16,535 nucleotides of DNA. It comes from Chromera velia. Taxonomy: Eukaryota > Sar > Chromeraceae. This document shows positions 8,726 through 16,358 of this stretch, piece after piece. The DNA is taken from the NCBI GenBank assembly GCA_018398765.1, contig JAHBMJ010000112.1, positions 227,713 through 244,247 of the forward strand. The letters run 5' to 3'. Under the pieces are notes generated by a model. It was given only the letters and a program-made list of their open reading frames with translations, did not search any database and had not been told where the DNA came from. How positions within the stretch are numbered: position 1 is the first letter of the stretch; every line of letters begins with the position of its first letter. Both the position numbers and the translations under genes were made by a program.

Positions 8726-8950
8726 AAGGAATTCACGTGTCAGTACAGAGTTCGGGGAGGAGAGGATGAGCGAATGCGCCTCACCTTGAATAAGTCAATG
8801 TGGATCGATCAGTTTCTCCTATATGGTGCATACACAGTTTGTAGTATTGCAGATTTGCATAGCTTGTAGCGCGCTGAGCCCAAGCTGAAGTCCCTGGGAC
8901 CGCGGCCGTGAAAGGCTGGCGTCAATCAACCCCGGACGCAATCTCCAACA
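8723..8950 (-). repeat. 5' LTR of the copia element
   Basis: This 228-bp copy lies upstream of gag in the minus-strand sense and would hold the element's promoter. Minus-strand ends are TGTTGG and CCTTATG. The last base differs from the 3' LTR (CCTTATA), so the inner boundary is certain only to a base or two. No TATA box is obvious. Confidence 0.95.
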
Positions 8951-8955
8951 CATGG
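8951..8955. repeat. target-site duplication, right copy
   Basis: CATGG follows the right LTR terminus (CCAACA) and pairs with 2931-2935. Confidence 0.9.
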
Positions 8956-9317
8956 AATTTCTAGCAGAATTTTTAATATATTCACTATAGCAATTAATGC
9001 ATTGTGAGTTAACGTTTCTATAAAATTCTTCCTGGGTGGGAATTTAGTAGAAAAACTGAATGGACTTACGCTTATTTGTGGCTGAACATAGAAAACTATA
9101 TATAGAAATGAAAAAAATGTATGGATTTATTAATTCAAGTTAAAATTTAAGTACAACTTTGCATAGTTTACCAAATTTTGGATACTTTTCTTTTAAGAAC
9201 TTTCAAAGTTCAAATAATTTTTTTTTTATATATATATAGTCAAAATTGTTAAAAATTCTTTTAAATGGTCGATGGTACCGTCGATCGTGGAATACTGAAA
9301 GAACACACATGAACATA
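8956..9317. other. AT-rich flank of the retrotransposon
   Basis: No gene or RNA is visible. The stretch has long T and TA runs (for example 9219-9236) and continues the sequence broken at 2935 by the insertion. Confidence 0.5.
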
Positions 9318-9455
9318 CCAGAAGTCCTATATAAAGGTAGACACGCAGACGTTGAACTTCTTTCCACTTTCATCTTTTTTACTTAAATAACAACCGCTTC
9401 TAGCCGCTTCATTTTTATCTTTTTATTTGTTTGCATGATGGTCTTTCCACTTTCA
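9318..9455 (+). repeat. dispersed repeat copy 2
   Basis: This matches 640-737 in the same orientation. The 34 bases ACGCAGACGTTGAACTTC and onward differ at about four positions, and both copies end in the TTTGCATGA minisatellite-type unit. This copy has an extra insertion of about 40 bp (ACTTAAATAACAACCG and onward) before that unit. Confidence 0.6.
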
Positions 9456-9781
9456 TTGATGAATGGATGGCCCCGGAAAGCGAAGCAGGGTGAAAGACCC
9501 TAAAAGCCAGTAGATCTTCTCAACTAGAAGCTTATCATTAGAGTCTCTTAAGATCTTCTTACAGGGAAAGACTGAAGGACGGGATACATTGTATATTCCC
9601 GTTCCTTTCATTGTTCAGCCGTTTCATCTCATTGTATTTTATGAGCATGCTACTATTGATTGCAATTAATTCAAATTGCATGAAGAAGCATGCACATGCA
9701 TGCATACAGCTCGGCATGGCTCATCAATCTATAAGGCGGCGCGTATGGCGGCCGGCACTTCAGGCATGGCGGCTCAATACA

Positions 9782-9888
9782 GGGGGCACTTAGAAAATAG
9801 AAATACCCCAGCCCACGTGCGTGCACGCTGTCTTTCGGCAAAAACCCGGCCCCGAAAGGCTGAATGTGCGCCAAATGTGCATGCGTTA
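9782..9888 (+). repeat. local repeat unit, first full copy (about 107 bp)
   Basis: The unit starts GGGGGCACTTAGAAAATAG, passes CCCAGCCCACGTGC and ends with ACGCTGTCTTTCGGC to GCTGAATGTG. Its second half (9825-9868) matches 10010-10053 over 44 bp with two mismatches, both C to T. A related tag, CCGGAAAGCGAAGC, also occurs alone at about 9473. Confidence 0.85.
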
Positions 9889-9907
9889 GGTGGCTCCGGA
9901 AAGCAAA

Positions 9908-9960
9908 GCGGGGGGTACTTAGAAAACAGAAATTCCCCAGCCCACGTAGCCCCAGAAAGC
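9908..9960 (+). repeat. local repeat unit, partial copy
   Basis: Only the first third is present (TACTTAGAAAACAGAAATTC to CCCACGTA). It is followed at once by the spacer CCCCAGAAAGCGAAGCGG that also links the copies on either side. Confidence 0.8.
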
Positions 9961-9966
9961 GAAGCG

Positions 9967-10073
9967 GAGGGCACTTAGAAAACAGAAATACCCAAGCCCA
10001 TGTGCATATACGCTGTCTTTCGGCAAAAACCTGGCCTCGAAAGGCTGAATGTGTACCATGCGTGCGTCAGATG
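9967..10073 (+). repeat. local repeat unit, second full copy
   Basis: This is the full-length counterpart of 9782-9888, offset by 185 bp, with mostly transition differences. Confidence 0.85.
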
Positions 10074-10134
10074 GGGCGTTTACCCCCGGGCTTTTTTTCT
10101 GGGCGGGGGGAGAGTTCCGCGGCTTTTCCCGTGA

Positions 10135-10152
10135 GGGGGGGAGGGGAGGGGG
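10135..10152 (+). other. G-run tract, possible G-quadruplex
   Basis: Runs of 7, 4 and 5 Gs are separated by single As, which is enough for four G-tracts with one-base loops. It sits in a GC-rich 170-bp patch (10074-10240) with no coding signal I trust. Confidence 0.5.
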
Positions 10153-10288
10153 ACGGTCGACTAGCCGGCGTGCGTCAATCGTGCAGTTGTCATTTTTCTT
10201 GCTTTCCAGGGCCGTTCGCAAGCTTGCTTGCGTCAGATGATTGAGGGTTATACATATGTATGCATGCCGCATCATCGTTCAGACAGTC

Positions 10289-10460
10289 TTTTTGCACGAC
10301 GTTAAATAAGCCGCAGTAAAAGGGATTAATGAGCAGTGTTCCTAGATTCAGAACAGATGGGACGAACCGGAACCTTTTGACAGACTAGGCTAGATCCGCC
10401 CCTCATACACGGGGACGCGGCATGCATAACAAAAACCTCAATCCATTTTTGCACGACGTT
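10289..10460 (+). repeat. 15-bp direct repeat pair
   Basis: TTTTTGCACGACGTT occurs exactly at 10289-10303 and 10446-10460. The sequence between and around them is non-coding. A 12-mer, TCTACGGACGAT, at 10487-10498 also occurs at 749-760. Confidence 0.6.
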
Positions 10461-10504
10461 TCTTTTTAGAGCCTGCATGGGTTTAGTCTACGGACGATTT
10501 TTTA

Positions 10505-10520
10505 CTGGGCCCCGGCATGC
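10505..10520 (-). repeat. 16-bp inverted-repeat arm (right)
   Basis: This is the exact reverse complement of 129-144. Host-gene-like sequence begins shortly after it. Confidence 0.35.
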
Positions 10521-10626
10521 CACTGGAGCCTGTGGAAGTGGCATCCTGCATGTATTAATATGTCATTGCATGTCAGACTGTGGGTGATGAAAGCATGTGT
10601 TGTTGACGGAATCCTGTCTGTCTCAG

Positions 10627-11395
10627 TGAAGAAAGAAGGTCTCATGCCAGAGCACCATGGAGAAAGTCGTATCAACACCTACGGATTTGTACGTTCTGAC
10701 ACAGATGCCATTGCCTGGGGAGAGGAAAAGCCGCATCGCATCTCCCCACTGAGACGGTAACTGCATGAGACTGTTGGGTGGCAACGATGTCAAGAGTTTC
10801 CTGAAAGACATCCACAATTCCTCCCAAGTTCGATCATGTGAGCCATACTTCGCTTCTTTTCCTCTATCTTTGCCCCTATTTGCCTGTTATCTCTTGATCT
10901 CATGCTGTTGATCAATACAAAAGCCCCAACTTTCACGGAGCCTCTTGTTTTGTACGTTCGTCAATCTCTCTGTACATCCATCCTTCGTATCTGGGGTTGT
11001 AATCTCAGTCACTGCTTTCCGTTCTGTGCACTTTGCTTGTTCTCAACCCAAAAGAACAGCCTTGTCCCTTTTCTGTTCTTTTCAATATCCTTGTTCCAAA
11101 GCAGTTAGGTGGATTCCGGAAAGGGAAGTCTTGAAGAGAGCTGGAAGTGCGGGTCCCCTCTTCAACGCAACTCCTGGAAACGACGGAGGTCAACGTGTGG
11201 CATTTGTGCTCGGGGAAGCGTACCAGCAGCTGGCTTCGAGCCCCTGAAGCTGGTGGGTCTTCTCTTTCCTTTTCTTTCCTTTCCGTTCCCTTCGTTTGAT
11301 TCTTTTGCCCTTGCTTGTGACAAGCTGTGGACAGGGCGACTGTTGGTGCCTGGTGTCTCCGACATTCAGTCCAGAAAACCTGCGATTGAGGAGCA
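10627..11395 (+). CDS. candidate host gene, several spliced exons, product unknown
   Basis: I do not recognise the protein. Four coding-like blocks can be joined in phase. Block A, 10627-10756, follows a CTGTCTGTCTCAG acceptor and includes GESRINTYGFVRSDTDAIAW, with donor GTAACT. Block B, 10797-10837, includes FLKDIHNSSQVRS, with donor GTGAGC. Block C, from 11105 after CCAAAGCAG, includes RWIPEREVLKRAGSAGPLF. It either reaches a TGA at 11245 or splices on through GFEPLKL, ending at 11252. Block D, 11325-11395, includes LWTGRLLVPGVSDIQSRK, with donor GTAACG. The phases at A-B (2+1), B-C (1+2) and C-D (0+0) agree. The weak points are the 40-nt A-B intron with no pyrimidine tract and the uncertain end of C. 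The true start is not identified. A pseudogene is possible. Confidence 0.35.
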
Positions 11396-11432
11396 GTAAC
11401 GTTTTTTCTCTGACAGGATGACTGAGCAGTCC
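11390..11432 (+). repeat. 43-bp imperfect direct repeat, copy 1
   Basis: GGAGCAGTAACGTTTTTTCT and the bases after it recur at 11677-11719 with about six differences. This copy ends in CTGACAG and contains a GT...AG span of only 21 nt, so it could mimic a very short intron. Confidence 0.75.
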
Positions 11433-11632
11433 GCTCGTGAAGTCAACAGCTGCGGGGTTTGTGGCTGCTGGCACTTCCTCTGAACCCGCTCTGCTCCTTT
11501 CTGATAGTGCCTTGGAAAGAAAGAGGGCTTCATGCTGTGTGGTATTTCCTGCATTTTGCCGATTGCTGTTTCTTTCCGTTTGTCTGCGTGCAGGCGGGCA
11601 CAAACTCCGACAGTCGCCGACGGGTAGGCCAG

Positions 11633-11647
11633 CACACACACACACAC
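11633..11647 (+). repeat. (CA)n microsatellite
   Basis: A run of about seven and a half CA units. Confidence 0.9.
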
Positions 11648-11676
11648 GCTTTCTTGCGGCTCGAAAACAGACAAAA

Positions 11677-11719
11677 GGAGCAGTAACTTTTTTTCTCTGA
11701 CACGTCGACCGAGCAGTCC
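11677..11719 (+). repeat. 43-bp imperfect direct repeat, copy 2
   Basis: This pairs with 11390-11432 at an offset of 287 bp. Here CTGACAG has become CTGACAC, so the acceptor-like AG is lost. Confidence 0.75.
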
Positions 11720-12107
11720 TCGGAACATTGCCTTCACTTCGTGAGACCTGGTGAGGGCTGAGGGTGGGTGAGGAGGAGAGAAAGAAATAGGTGGAGGTCG
11801 ATGCGTCTTCTCGTCTTCAGCTTGGAGTGTGGATTGTCTCGTTGTTGTCTTCTGTGTGGGGGATTGTCTGGCACTGCAGCCAAGCATCGATGACACCGTC
11901 GATCCTATGTAGAAACAGAGCAGGCCTTTTTTCTTTCTTTTGTCTGTGTAGCTCGGTGTCTCTTTGTACTTCCTCTCCGCGCCTTTCTTTTCTGTTCTGG
12001 GACTTCAAGGTTGCAACATGGAGGACACGTTGATATTTCCTCCATTCCATCAATCGCTTTCGGTCTCCTTTTGCAGGCAGGCAAGGAAGCTAAGAGGTGA
12101 AAGCAGG

Positions 12108-12534
12108 CTCCGAAAGGAAAAGGGCAACGGAAAGGGATGCGCTGGTCTCCTTGTCACTGGGGGCAGTCGTCAATGGAAGAGGCACCGAACTCAATTTCCC
12201 TCTCACAAGGATGAAGGAGGCCCCCCTGTGCAGTGAGCCCTTTGTTTCCGAAGGGGGAAAGATGGGAGCACGTGTCAATGTGTTGATGAACTTCAGTCCT
12301 GCTTCTCCTCTACCGTTCTTCTTCGATCCAATTTCTTTTTCCTTTCTTTTTCTTTCCAGTTTCTCCTCGCTGCACAACCCTTTCCATCGACCTTTTCCTC
12401 CACCCACCCTTAGTGGTATGAGAATGCACCAAGTTGAAGCTGTGATCAAACCATCGCGCAACAACATCACAGCTGGGTTTCCGGTTCATCTGCCGTCGAC
12501 ATCCCTACTGGTGATTGGTGCCCGGTTTGAATAA
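12108..12534 (+). CDS. candidate terminal exon(s) of an unknown host gene
   Basis: After a GTGAAAGCAG acceptor the frame reads RDALVSLSLGAVVNGRGTEL, FPLTRMKEAPLCSE and GGKMGARVNVLMNFS. It then crosses a pyrimidine-rich middle (about 12296-12358) and ends with MRMHQVEAVIKPSRNNITAG, followed by SLLVIGARFE and a TAA at 12532-12534. The two outer parts look like protein and share a frame. The middle part (PFFFDPISFSFLFLSS) looks like an intron tract ending CTTTCCAG, though I found no matching donor that keeps phase. Alternating hydrophobic residues near the end could be beta strands of a barrel-type protein, but this is only an impression. It may be the 3' end of the 10627-11395 gene or a separate one. 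Confidence 0.3.
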
Positions 12535-12800
12535 GCAGGCCTGTCCTCACGTCCTTTTCCCGCGTCAGACTTTTAATTCTGTTGGTAATCTGCATGTGTG
12601 TCCGGGTGCCCGCCTGCAAGGCCATGCCTAGCTATCGATGGGTGCGTGCATGATGAGTGCGCTCACACAAGGGCTGGTACGCAGGAAAGGCACTCAGGGC
12701 GGGAGGGACCAGTGCCAAGTAGGCCTGGGAACTCCCTAAAAGCCTCGGGACCTGTGTGGGGGTTCCTCGTCTCTCTGTGTGTACTTACGTATTTGTGCAG

Positions 12801-13198
12801 ATCGATCGAAAGGAAGAACCTGATCGACCTGGCTGCCTGCCTGATCAACTTTTGCGCACCCACGAGGTCAGTCAGCGTAGATGGGTTCACCCTCTACATT
12901 GCCCGTCGCCTCATTGAGGGCCCATGAGTTGTGGATGGTTTGGGGCGTTTTTTGTGGGTGCAGGTGCTTTCGGCCGAGCCACTGCCAGGCTCTTCTGCTA
13001 ATTCCAGCCACCGCATTTGTTGGAATGAATGAATGCATGTGATCATGCGAAGGTGCGCGTGCAGGATTTGACCCAGCTGCTTTGAATTTATTTCGAGACG
13101 ATTGCGTGCAGGCAGGTGCATGGGTTGGTTTCTGAGCACAGGCTTGGGTCGCCCTAAACGTCCTCCGTTGGTCCCAGCAGGCGTCCAAGGATGGCGTG
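12801..13198 (+). CDS. candidate upstream exons of the 14-15 kb gene
   Basis: Three exon-like blocks are seen. 12801-12866 follows CGTATTTGTGCAG, reads ERKNLIDLAACLINFCAPT and has donor GTCAGT. 13065-13105 follows GCGCGTGCAG and reads FDPAALNLFRDDC. 13142 to about 13195 follows TTTCTGAGCACAG and reads AWVALNVLRWSQQASKDG. The last two join in phase 0 across a 36-nt GT-AG intron. The first does not join the second directly, so an exon is missing or one call is wrong. No family is recognised. The plus-strand direction suggests they could belong to the gene ending at 15414, but the link is not shown. Confidence 0.3.
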
Positions 13199-13343
13199 CG
13201 TCGAGGTTGACGCCTTAATTCGTTCCCTGAGACGGAAGAAGATCGATGCGTGTCCTCTCCTCCGCACGATCTGCAGCCTGTCTCCTCCACTCTTTGCTCT
13301 CTCAACCATTACTTGGCTCCCTGTTACAAGCTTAGGTGCTCAG

Positions 13344-13351
13344 TATAAAAG
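13344..13351 (+). promoter_or_regulatory. TATA-like sequence
   Basis: GTATAAAAG occurs in a non-coding stretch about 1 kb upstream of the well-supported exon chain. One motif alone is weak evidence, and the organism's core promoter type is unknown. Confidence 0.15.
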
Positions 13352-13804
13352 CTTCGAAGTTTCAATGCGATTCGTCCGTCTGATGAGTAGTTTGAGTTTT
13401 CCGTAGATCTCCGAATGAGGTTTCGATCAGTCGGTTGGCATTCGATTCAGAATTTCTTTGTCAGCTGACATTCAGTCTCGATTTCAAGTTGCTTCGAATC
13501 TTGGGCTCAGGTGTTCGTCTCTCTCCGAGTTCTTCGTTCTTGTTTCCGCAGAGACTCATTCAAAAGAGCAGACAGTAGACGTCCCCTTCGTTTGCTTCCA
13601 GCAGTCTGCCGGCCTGTCTGTTTGCCAATTTCGGAGGGGGAGACCCTGTAGCCTTAGTTGAACTGTCCGATTGACCCGTTGAACAAACGAAGTCGTGGCC
13701 GTTGCTTGTCATTTCTCACTCACTGAACATTCTTCTGATTCTTCTGTGCGGTCGTTCAAAGTGAGAGGCAACAGGCATTGAAACTCTGACTGCGCGCTCA
13801 TCGG

Positions 13805-13906
13805 GTTCTCTCGTTGGGGTCAGGTAGTCAGGGGAGTTCCTCACGCTTCTTGGTTGTGAAGGGAAGCCCGACTTCGTTTGACGCTCCGACGTATCTTTCC
13901 GGAGCG
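13805..13906 (+). CDS. possible exon upstream of the four-exon chain
   Basis: The frame reads SSSRFLVVKGSPTSFDAPTY and then LSGA before a GTGGGA donor at 13907. It leaves in phase 0, which is what the exon at 14350 needs. The acceptor at its left end is not convincing, and a GTATCT donor a few codons earlier is an alternative end. Confidence 0.25.
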
Positions 13907-14349
13907 GTGGGAGAGAGAAGATCAGGGTCGCCTTTCTTCGTTTCTCTCATGCAGGGTCTTTTCAGATTCGGTCCCTCTCCCTCTGTCTGTCTGTCTTTCC
14001 TTCCCTCCTTTCCCCTCTCTCAGTCTCTTCTTGCTCCGCTTGTTCACTTCGATCGACTCTCCATCAATCGCCCTCATGTCTGTGCGTACGTGCCTTCTCT
14101 CTCTCGACAAAATCATTTTGCGTCCTCCGTAACTAGTTGCCGTATTGATGGCTTTCGTTTTGTTTGTCATGTTGTGGCCTCTCTCTTTGCTCCTGCCTTC
14201 CTCTTTTCGTTGCTTTGCCTTTCCTGCCTTTCCCTCCTCCAGTCGTTTCACCCCCTGTCTCTCTCTCTTTTCGTGTTTGTCAGTTAGTGCCCGTCTCCTT
14301 CTTTTCTCTCCCTGCTTGCTTTGAGTCTCTTTGTTTTCTCAATCATCAG

Positions 14350-14411
14350 TCTCCGGGCCTTGTGGAATCCTGGGTTCTTCCCAGAGGTCAGTACGTGACC
14401 AACGTGTCCAC

Positions 14412-14447
<36 letters not shown>

Positions 14448-15414
14448 CGATCGATCGATCGATTACTTGTGTTTCCTTCCATGTCGCTCTGAATTCACCG
14501 GTTTGAACTTGGTTCTGCCTGCAGGGAAGACCCTCCATCTTGACAGGCACTTGATCGGCTTCTGGATCGATCGAGAAACGGCCGGCAGATCTGAAGGGAC
14601 CTGGTAACAATCTGATGGAGAACGCGTATTTATGGATAGAGTTGTCAACGTGCGTGGTCCCTTTTGGGGCTCCTCACAAATGAGGGGTGGTTTTTCTTCA
14701 CCTTCCTAGTAAAGTGGGGGGGTTGAAGGAGACTGACCTGGCCAGATTATGTTGCGATGGTGAGTTCTTTTGAGGAAACTTCTGCGTGATGGGCAGGCAG
14801 GGAGTGGTGTTTGTCGTATGTGTGAATAAGAAGCCAGTGGAAGGCAGGCAGGCAGGCAGAAAGGAGGGAAGGAAGGGAAGACAAAAAGGGAGGTGGACCG
14901 AGGTCTGAGAGCTCCATGGGGCAGCCCAGGGGCTCTATTCTTGAGCGCTTTTCTGTCTCCTTGCTTTTCTTTTGATTGCTTTCGTCTGTCTTCCTTCCAG
15001 TCTCTCTGATGTGATGTGGGTGAAAAGACAGTCAAAGAAAGAGTGAAGCCGTCGCCAAATTAAGGTTTCAAGGACTCGCCTCATGCTCTTTCTTTCCTGA
15101 CTTTTTTTAATGTCCTCAAGATTAAGTGAGACAGTGCGAGGTTCCATCTGCTTCTTTATACAGCCATCGTGCCAGCCATTTGCTTCTTCTCTGTATCCGC
15201 TGCCGTTCGCATTGTTTCTCTTCCCTCCTTCCTTCCCTCCTTTCTTTCTTTTCTTTCCTTCCTTCTTTCTTTCCTTTCTTGCTTTCTGTATGTGTTTGTT
15301 TGTTTACTTCTGCCTGCTTGACTGTCTTCAGAAAAGGGCAAGTGGCTCGAGGAGATTCAGCGCGAGACGCTGGATTTGAAGGAGGGAGAGACTTTTGCAG
15401 CCACACCAACTTGA
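14350..15414 (+). CDS. 3' part of a spliced host gene, four exons, product unknown
   Basis: Exons are 14350-14386, 14525-14603, 14710-14759 and 15332-15414, 249 nt in all, giving 82 residues and a TGA. Introns are 138, 106 and 572 nt. Donors are GTCAGT, GTAACA and GTGAGT; acceptors are CCTGCAG, CTTCCTAG and GTCTTCAG after pyrimidine tracts. Phases match at all three joins (1+2, 2+1, 1+2). The exons read SPGLVESWVLPR, then KTLHLDRHLIGFWIDRETAG, then KVGGLKETDLARLCCD, then KGKWLEEIQRETLDLKEGET ending AATPT. The last exon is charged and probably helical. I recognise no domain. The gene must continue upstream in phase 0, since there is no start codon here. A simple repeat lies in the first intron. 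Confidence 0.55.
14413..14463 (+). repeat. compound microsatellite (TC)16 then (GATC)n
   Basis: Sixteen TC units at 14413-14444 run straight into nearly five GATC units at 14445-14463. It lies inside the first intron of the four-exon gene. Length variation between individuals is likely. Confidence 0.95.
14843..14858 (+). repeat. (GGCA)4 microsatellite
   Basis: Four perfect GGCA units followed by a purine-rich GGGAAGGAAGGG tract, within the long third intron of the same gene. Confidence 0.85.
15218..15288 (+). repeat. pyrimidine tract (CCTT/CTTT-rich)
   Basis: About 70 bp of almost pure C and T in the 3' half of the 572-nt intron, about 40 bp before the TGTCTTCAG acceptor. It may act as an extended splice tract. 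Open frames antisense to it (Lys/Glu/Arg-rich) come from base composition. Confidence 0.8.
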
Positions 15415-16279
15415 GACTCAGCGCTGTCTCGGGGGAGAGTGAAAGGAACACTGAGGGAGACAGAGGTCCGAGATGCATCACAAGATGGTTGTGTGCTCTA
15501 CCGCGCTCCCTCCCTCCCTCAAAGTTTCTTTTCGCTCTTAATTGTGTGAAGACACAGAGTGAAGTGAGAAGTGAAGATAGAGAGGCAGTCTCGGGTTCAT
15601 GTGAGAGATTCATGAGAGGGACGTTCACGCGTGGAGCACCGTATCAAATTAGCGAGCGAGTCGGTAATGTCACTCACAGATTGGAGCCGTGGCCGCAGCT
15701 GGGGTGTATGTATTGCTGCGTATGACCGACTGGCCGATCTGAGGAGTTGACAGCGGCGGGGCTGGGGATAGTGTGTCTCTCGAAGGAGATCGACCGTTTC
15801 GCCTTCACCTGTGGCGGCGGTGCGTCTGGTGCATGACCTGACAATCTAATGTGTCCCCTCCTCTCAAGTCCTGAAGAGAAAAGAACGCATGCACGGATGG
15901 CTGGTCATAGACATAGACATGCACAGGTGGGTATGCATGTGGAATGTGAAATTCGGATGTGTGGGTGGGTTGAGTCAGAACGGGAACTCCGCAGTCAGGG
16001 GCGGGGAGTGCGGGGGCCTGCCTCTTCATATCCTCTTCGTGCAGGCAGACGATCGAGCTGCGTCTGTGCGTCGACAGCACATGTGCTTAAGCAGACGAAG
16101 GAGGCGGCTAACTGTTCGTGAAGGAAGGCTTTAATCGAATTGGTTGAAGCGATCGGGATGCGTGGCCCTATAGCGAGCGATTTGATTTGGCAGCTGGACA
16201 GTGCGTTCTGACACACACGCACACAAGTCAGTCAGTCAGTCAGTCGGGCGTCTCTGAGGGGATACATTACGCATCTCAG
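15415..16279. other. probable 3' UTR and intergenic sequence
   Basis: No clear gene. A weak exon-like block at about 16044-16125 (after TCCTCTTCGTGCAG, reading ADDRAASVRRQH) becomes Arg-rich and runs into a stop. No AATAAA signal stands out after the stop at 15414. Confidence 0.3.
16226..16245 (+). repeat. (AGTC)5 microsatellite
   Basis: Five perfect AGTC units, just after a short CA-rich run. Confidence 0.9.
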
Positions 16280-16358
16280 CAAAAGAACGAAACATGCGAT
16301 TTGCTGTCGGCGCGAAATTTTCCCATCTTTGACGCATGCTGCACTCCTGAGCTGAAAG
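16280..16358 (+). CDS. possible exon of a gene running off the right end
   Basis: Between an acceptor (CATCTCAG, ending 16279) and a donor (AAAG then GTGAAT at 16359) lies an open 79-nt block reading NETCDLLSARNFPIFDACCT then PELK. Its composition is protein-like, but it is a single block with no partner exon in the window, so confidence is low. Confidence 0.25.

Larger units (their letters stand above)
2936..8950 (-). mobile_element. full-length Ty1/copia-type LTR retrotransposon (inactive)
   Basis: This is a 6,015-bp element with 228-bp LTRs in direct orientation at both ends, flanked by a 5-bp duplication (CATGG at 2931-2935 and 8951-8955). Read on the minus strand, the order is 5' LTR (right), short leader, Gag with a zinc knuckle, aspartic protease, integrase, reverse transcriptase, RNase H, polypurine tract, 3' LTR (left). 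Integrase before reverse transcriptase is the defining order of copia elements, as opposed to gypsy. The gag-pol frame carries 13 premature stops and one frameshift, so it cannot now make its own proteins. It interrupts sequence between the minisatellite tail and the 9318-9455 repeat copy. Confidence 0.96.
11433..12107. other. intron-like or intergenic stretch
   Basis: This is pyrimidine-rich sequence with several acceptor-like tracts (for example TCTCCTTTTGCAG ending at about 12076). Short coding-like pieces occur, but none joins its neighbours in a phase I can defend. Confidence 0.3.

Noticed and set aside
9774-10275. Open frames of 66-126 residues in the 9.8-10.2 kb repeats
   Set aside because: They run through repeat units on both strands, with similar peptides repeated out of frame, and no conserved motif.
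13050-13090. tRNA-like T-arm (GGGTCAAATCC on the minus strand)
   Set aside because: The loop is one base off consensus, and no acceptor, D or anticodon arms can be folded around it.
13922-14251. Minus-strand 109-residue Lys/Arg/Glu-rich open frame
   Set aside because: It is antisense to a pyrimidine-rich intron-like tract, with low complexity and no motif.
15122-15628. Minus-strand 168-residue open frame
   Set aside because: Much of it is antisense to the CCTT tract and the last exon of the spliced gene; the Lys/Glu/Arg runs come from composition.
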